Below, one piece after another: positions 63,710 through 64,000 of a stretch of DNA of 64,000 bases. Under the pieces are notes generated by a model. It had not been told where the DNA came from. It ran no database searches and saw only the letters and a program-made list of their open reading frames with translations. A program made the translations under genes and the position numbers. This DNA comes from Nitratifractor salsuginis DSM 16511 (GTDB taxonomy: Bacteria > Campylobacterota > Campylobacteria > Campylobacterales > Sulfurovaceae): contig NC_014935.1 of the NCBI RefSeq assembly GCF_000186245.1, positions 1,426,001 to 1,490,000 of the forward strand. The letters run 5' to 3'. How positions within the stretch are numbered: the stretch's first letter is position 1; each line of letters begins with the position of its first letter.

Positions 63710-64000
63710 GATAGAGATACCCCTGTTTTTTGAGGCTGACGATCCGTTCTTTGCCGATGCGTTTACGCAGGTTTTTGATGTAGGTTCTCAGAGCGCTGTC
63801 GCTGGGGTTCTCCCCATAATCCCAAAGCCGCTCATAAATCCGTTCATGGGAGAGCACTTCCCCGGGATGGGTGACGAAAAGCTCCAATAGGCGGGCCTCT
63901 TTGCGCCCCAGCAGCTCCTCTTCACCCCCGGAGCCGAAAAGCCGTCCCGAAGCGGGATCGTATTCCCAGCCGTTCCCCAGAGAGATCCTTGAAGAGGCGG
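63696..64000 (-). CDS. OmpR-type response regulator (N-terminus outside window)
   Basis: Only the C-terminal DNA-binding part is present: NGWEYDPASGRLF start of the winged helix, then KEARLLELFVTHPGEVLSHERIYERLW and SALRTYIKNLRKRIGKERI. It ends KKQGYLYRAAE. The receiver domain lies beyond the window edge. It is the cognate partner of the following kinase. Confidence 0.9.
   Translation of the reverse strand, partial: ASSRISLGNGWEYDPASGRLFGSGGEEELLGRKEARLLELFVTHPGEVLSHERIYERLWDYGENPSDSALRTYIKNLRKRIGKERIVSLKKQGYLYRAAE

Overview
This window reads as chromosome of a deep-branching Campylobacterota (Epsilonproteobacteria) chemolithotroph. The gene set (UPF0323 lipoprotein, MurF with an N-terminal membrane region, short RecO, RseP-PLPBP-DUF2062 neighbourhood, small c-type cytochromes, NnrS) fits that phylum. 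The Cas9, 1132 residues from its GTG start, matches from memory the compact type II-C Cas9 of Nitratifractor salsuginis; I regard that species or a very close relative as the likely source, but no database was searched. No rRNA or tRNA gene was seen.

Layout. 0-3 kb: heptose pathway operon gmhB-hldD-hldE (minus; hldE runs off the left edge). 3-6.5 kb: rpoD, a CinA/MoaB-like protein and a YgjP-type metallopeptidase. 6.5-11 kb (minus): SF1B helicase and a coupled set of UPF0323 lipoprotein, ATP-grasp ligase and L,D-transpeptidase. 11-15 kb (minus): ppiD-ftsA-ftsZ. 15-24 kb: bioA, a Sel1 protein, rsmH-ftsL-like-RND transporter, a small secreted protein and pyrD. 24-26.5 kb: toxin-antitoxin remnant, DUF808 protein and a small lipoprotein. 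26.5-33 kb (minus): gltB-gltD-inositol phosphatase. 33-40.7 kb: recO, a lipoprotein, murF, hydrolase, a second L,D-transpeptidase, BaiN-type flavoprotein and a coiled-coil membrane protein. 40.7-45.3 kb: rseP-PLPBP-DUF2062-RsmB-like-MltB. 45.3-46 kb: a decayed REP-associated transposase between two exact inverted REP hairpins. 46-51.2 kb: GAPDH, M90 peptidase, HTH-like protein, methyltransferase, NnrS, DedA, CutA. 51.3-56.9 kb: complete type II-C CRISPR-Cas (cas9-cas1-cas2, divergent tracrRNA, 11-repeat array). 57-64 kb: dodecin, UPF0014, ThiE-like, ICMT-like, HIT, YyaL, two cytochromes and a sensor kinase/response regulator pair (regulator runs off the right edge).

Most genes sit in tightly packed operons with 1-15 bp overlaps. 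Two kinds of non-coding structure stand out. First, arrays of 7-8 bp tandem repeats lie between genes, sometimes supplying the last codons and stop of a gene. Second, a structured element occurs twice about 3.2 kb apart, with near-identical core and arms that differ in sequence but keep pairing. In the CRISPR locus every repeat ends in an extended -10 promoter, and the tracrRNA has its own extended -10 reading the other way.

The CRISPR-Cas locus is a known type. The best candidates for something undescribed are the paired structured element, the tandem-repeat families, and the lipoprotein/ATP-grasp/L,D-transpeptidase set.
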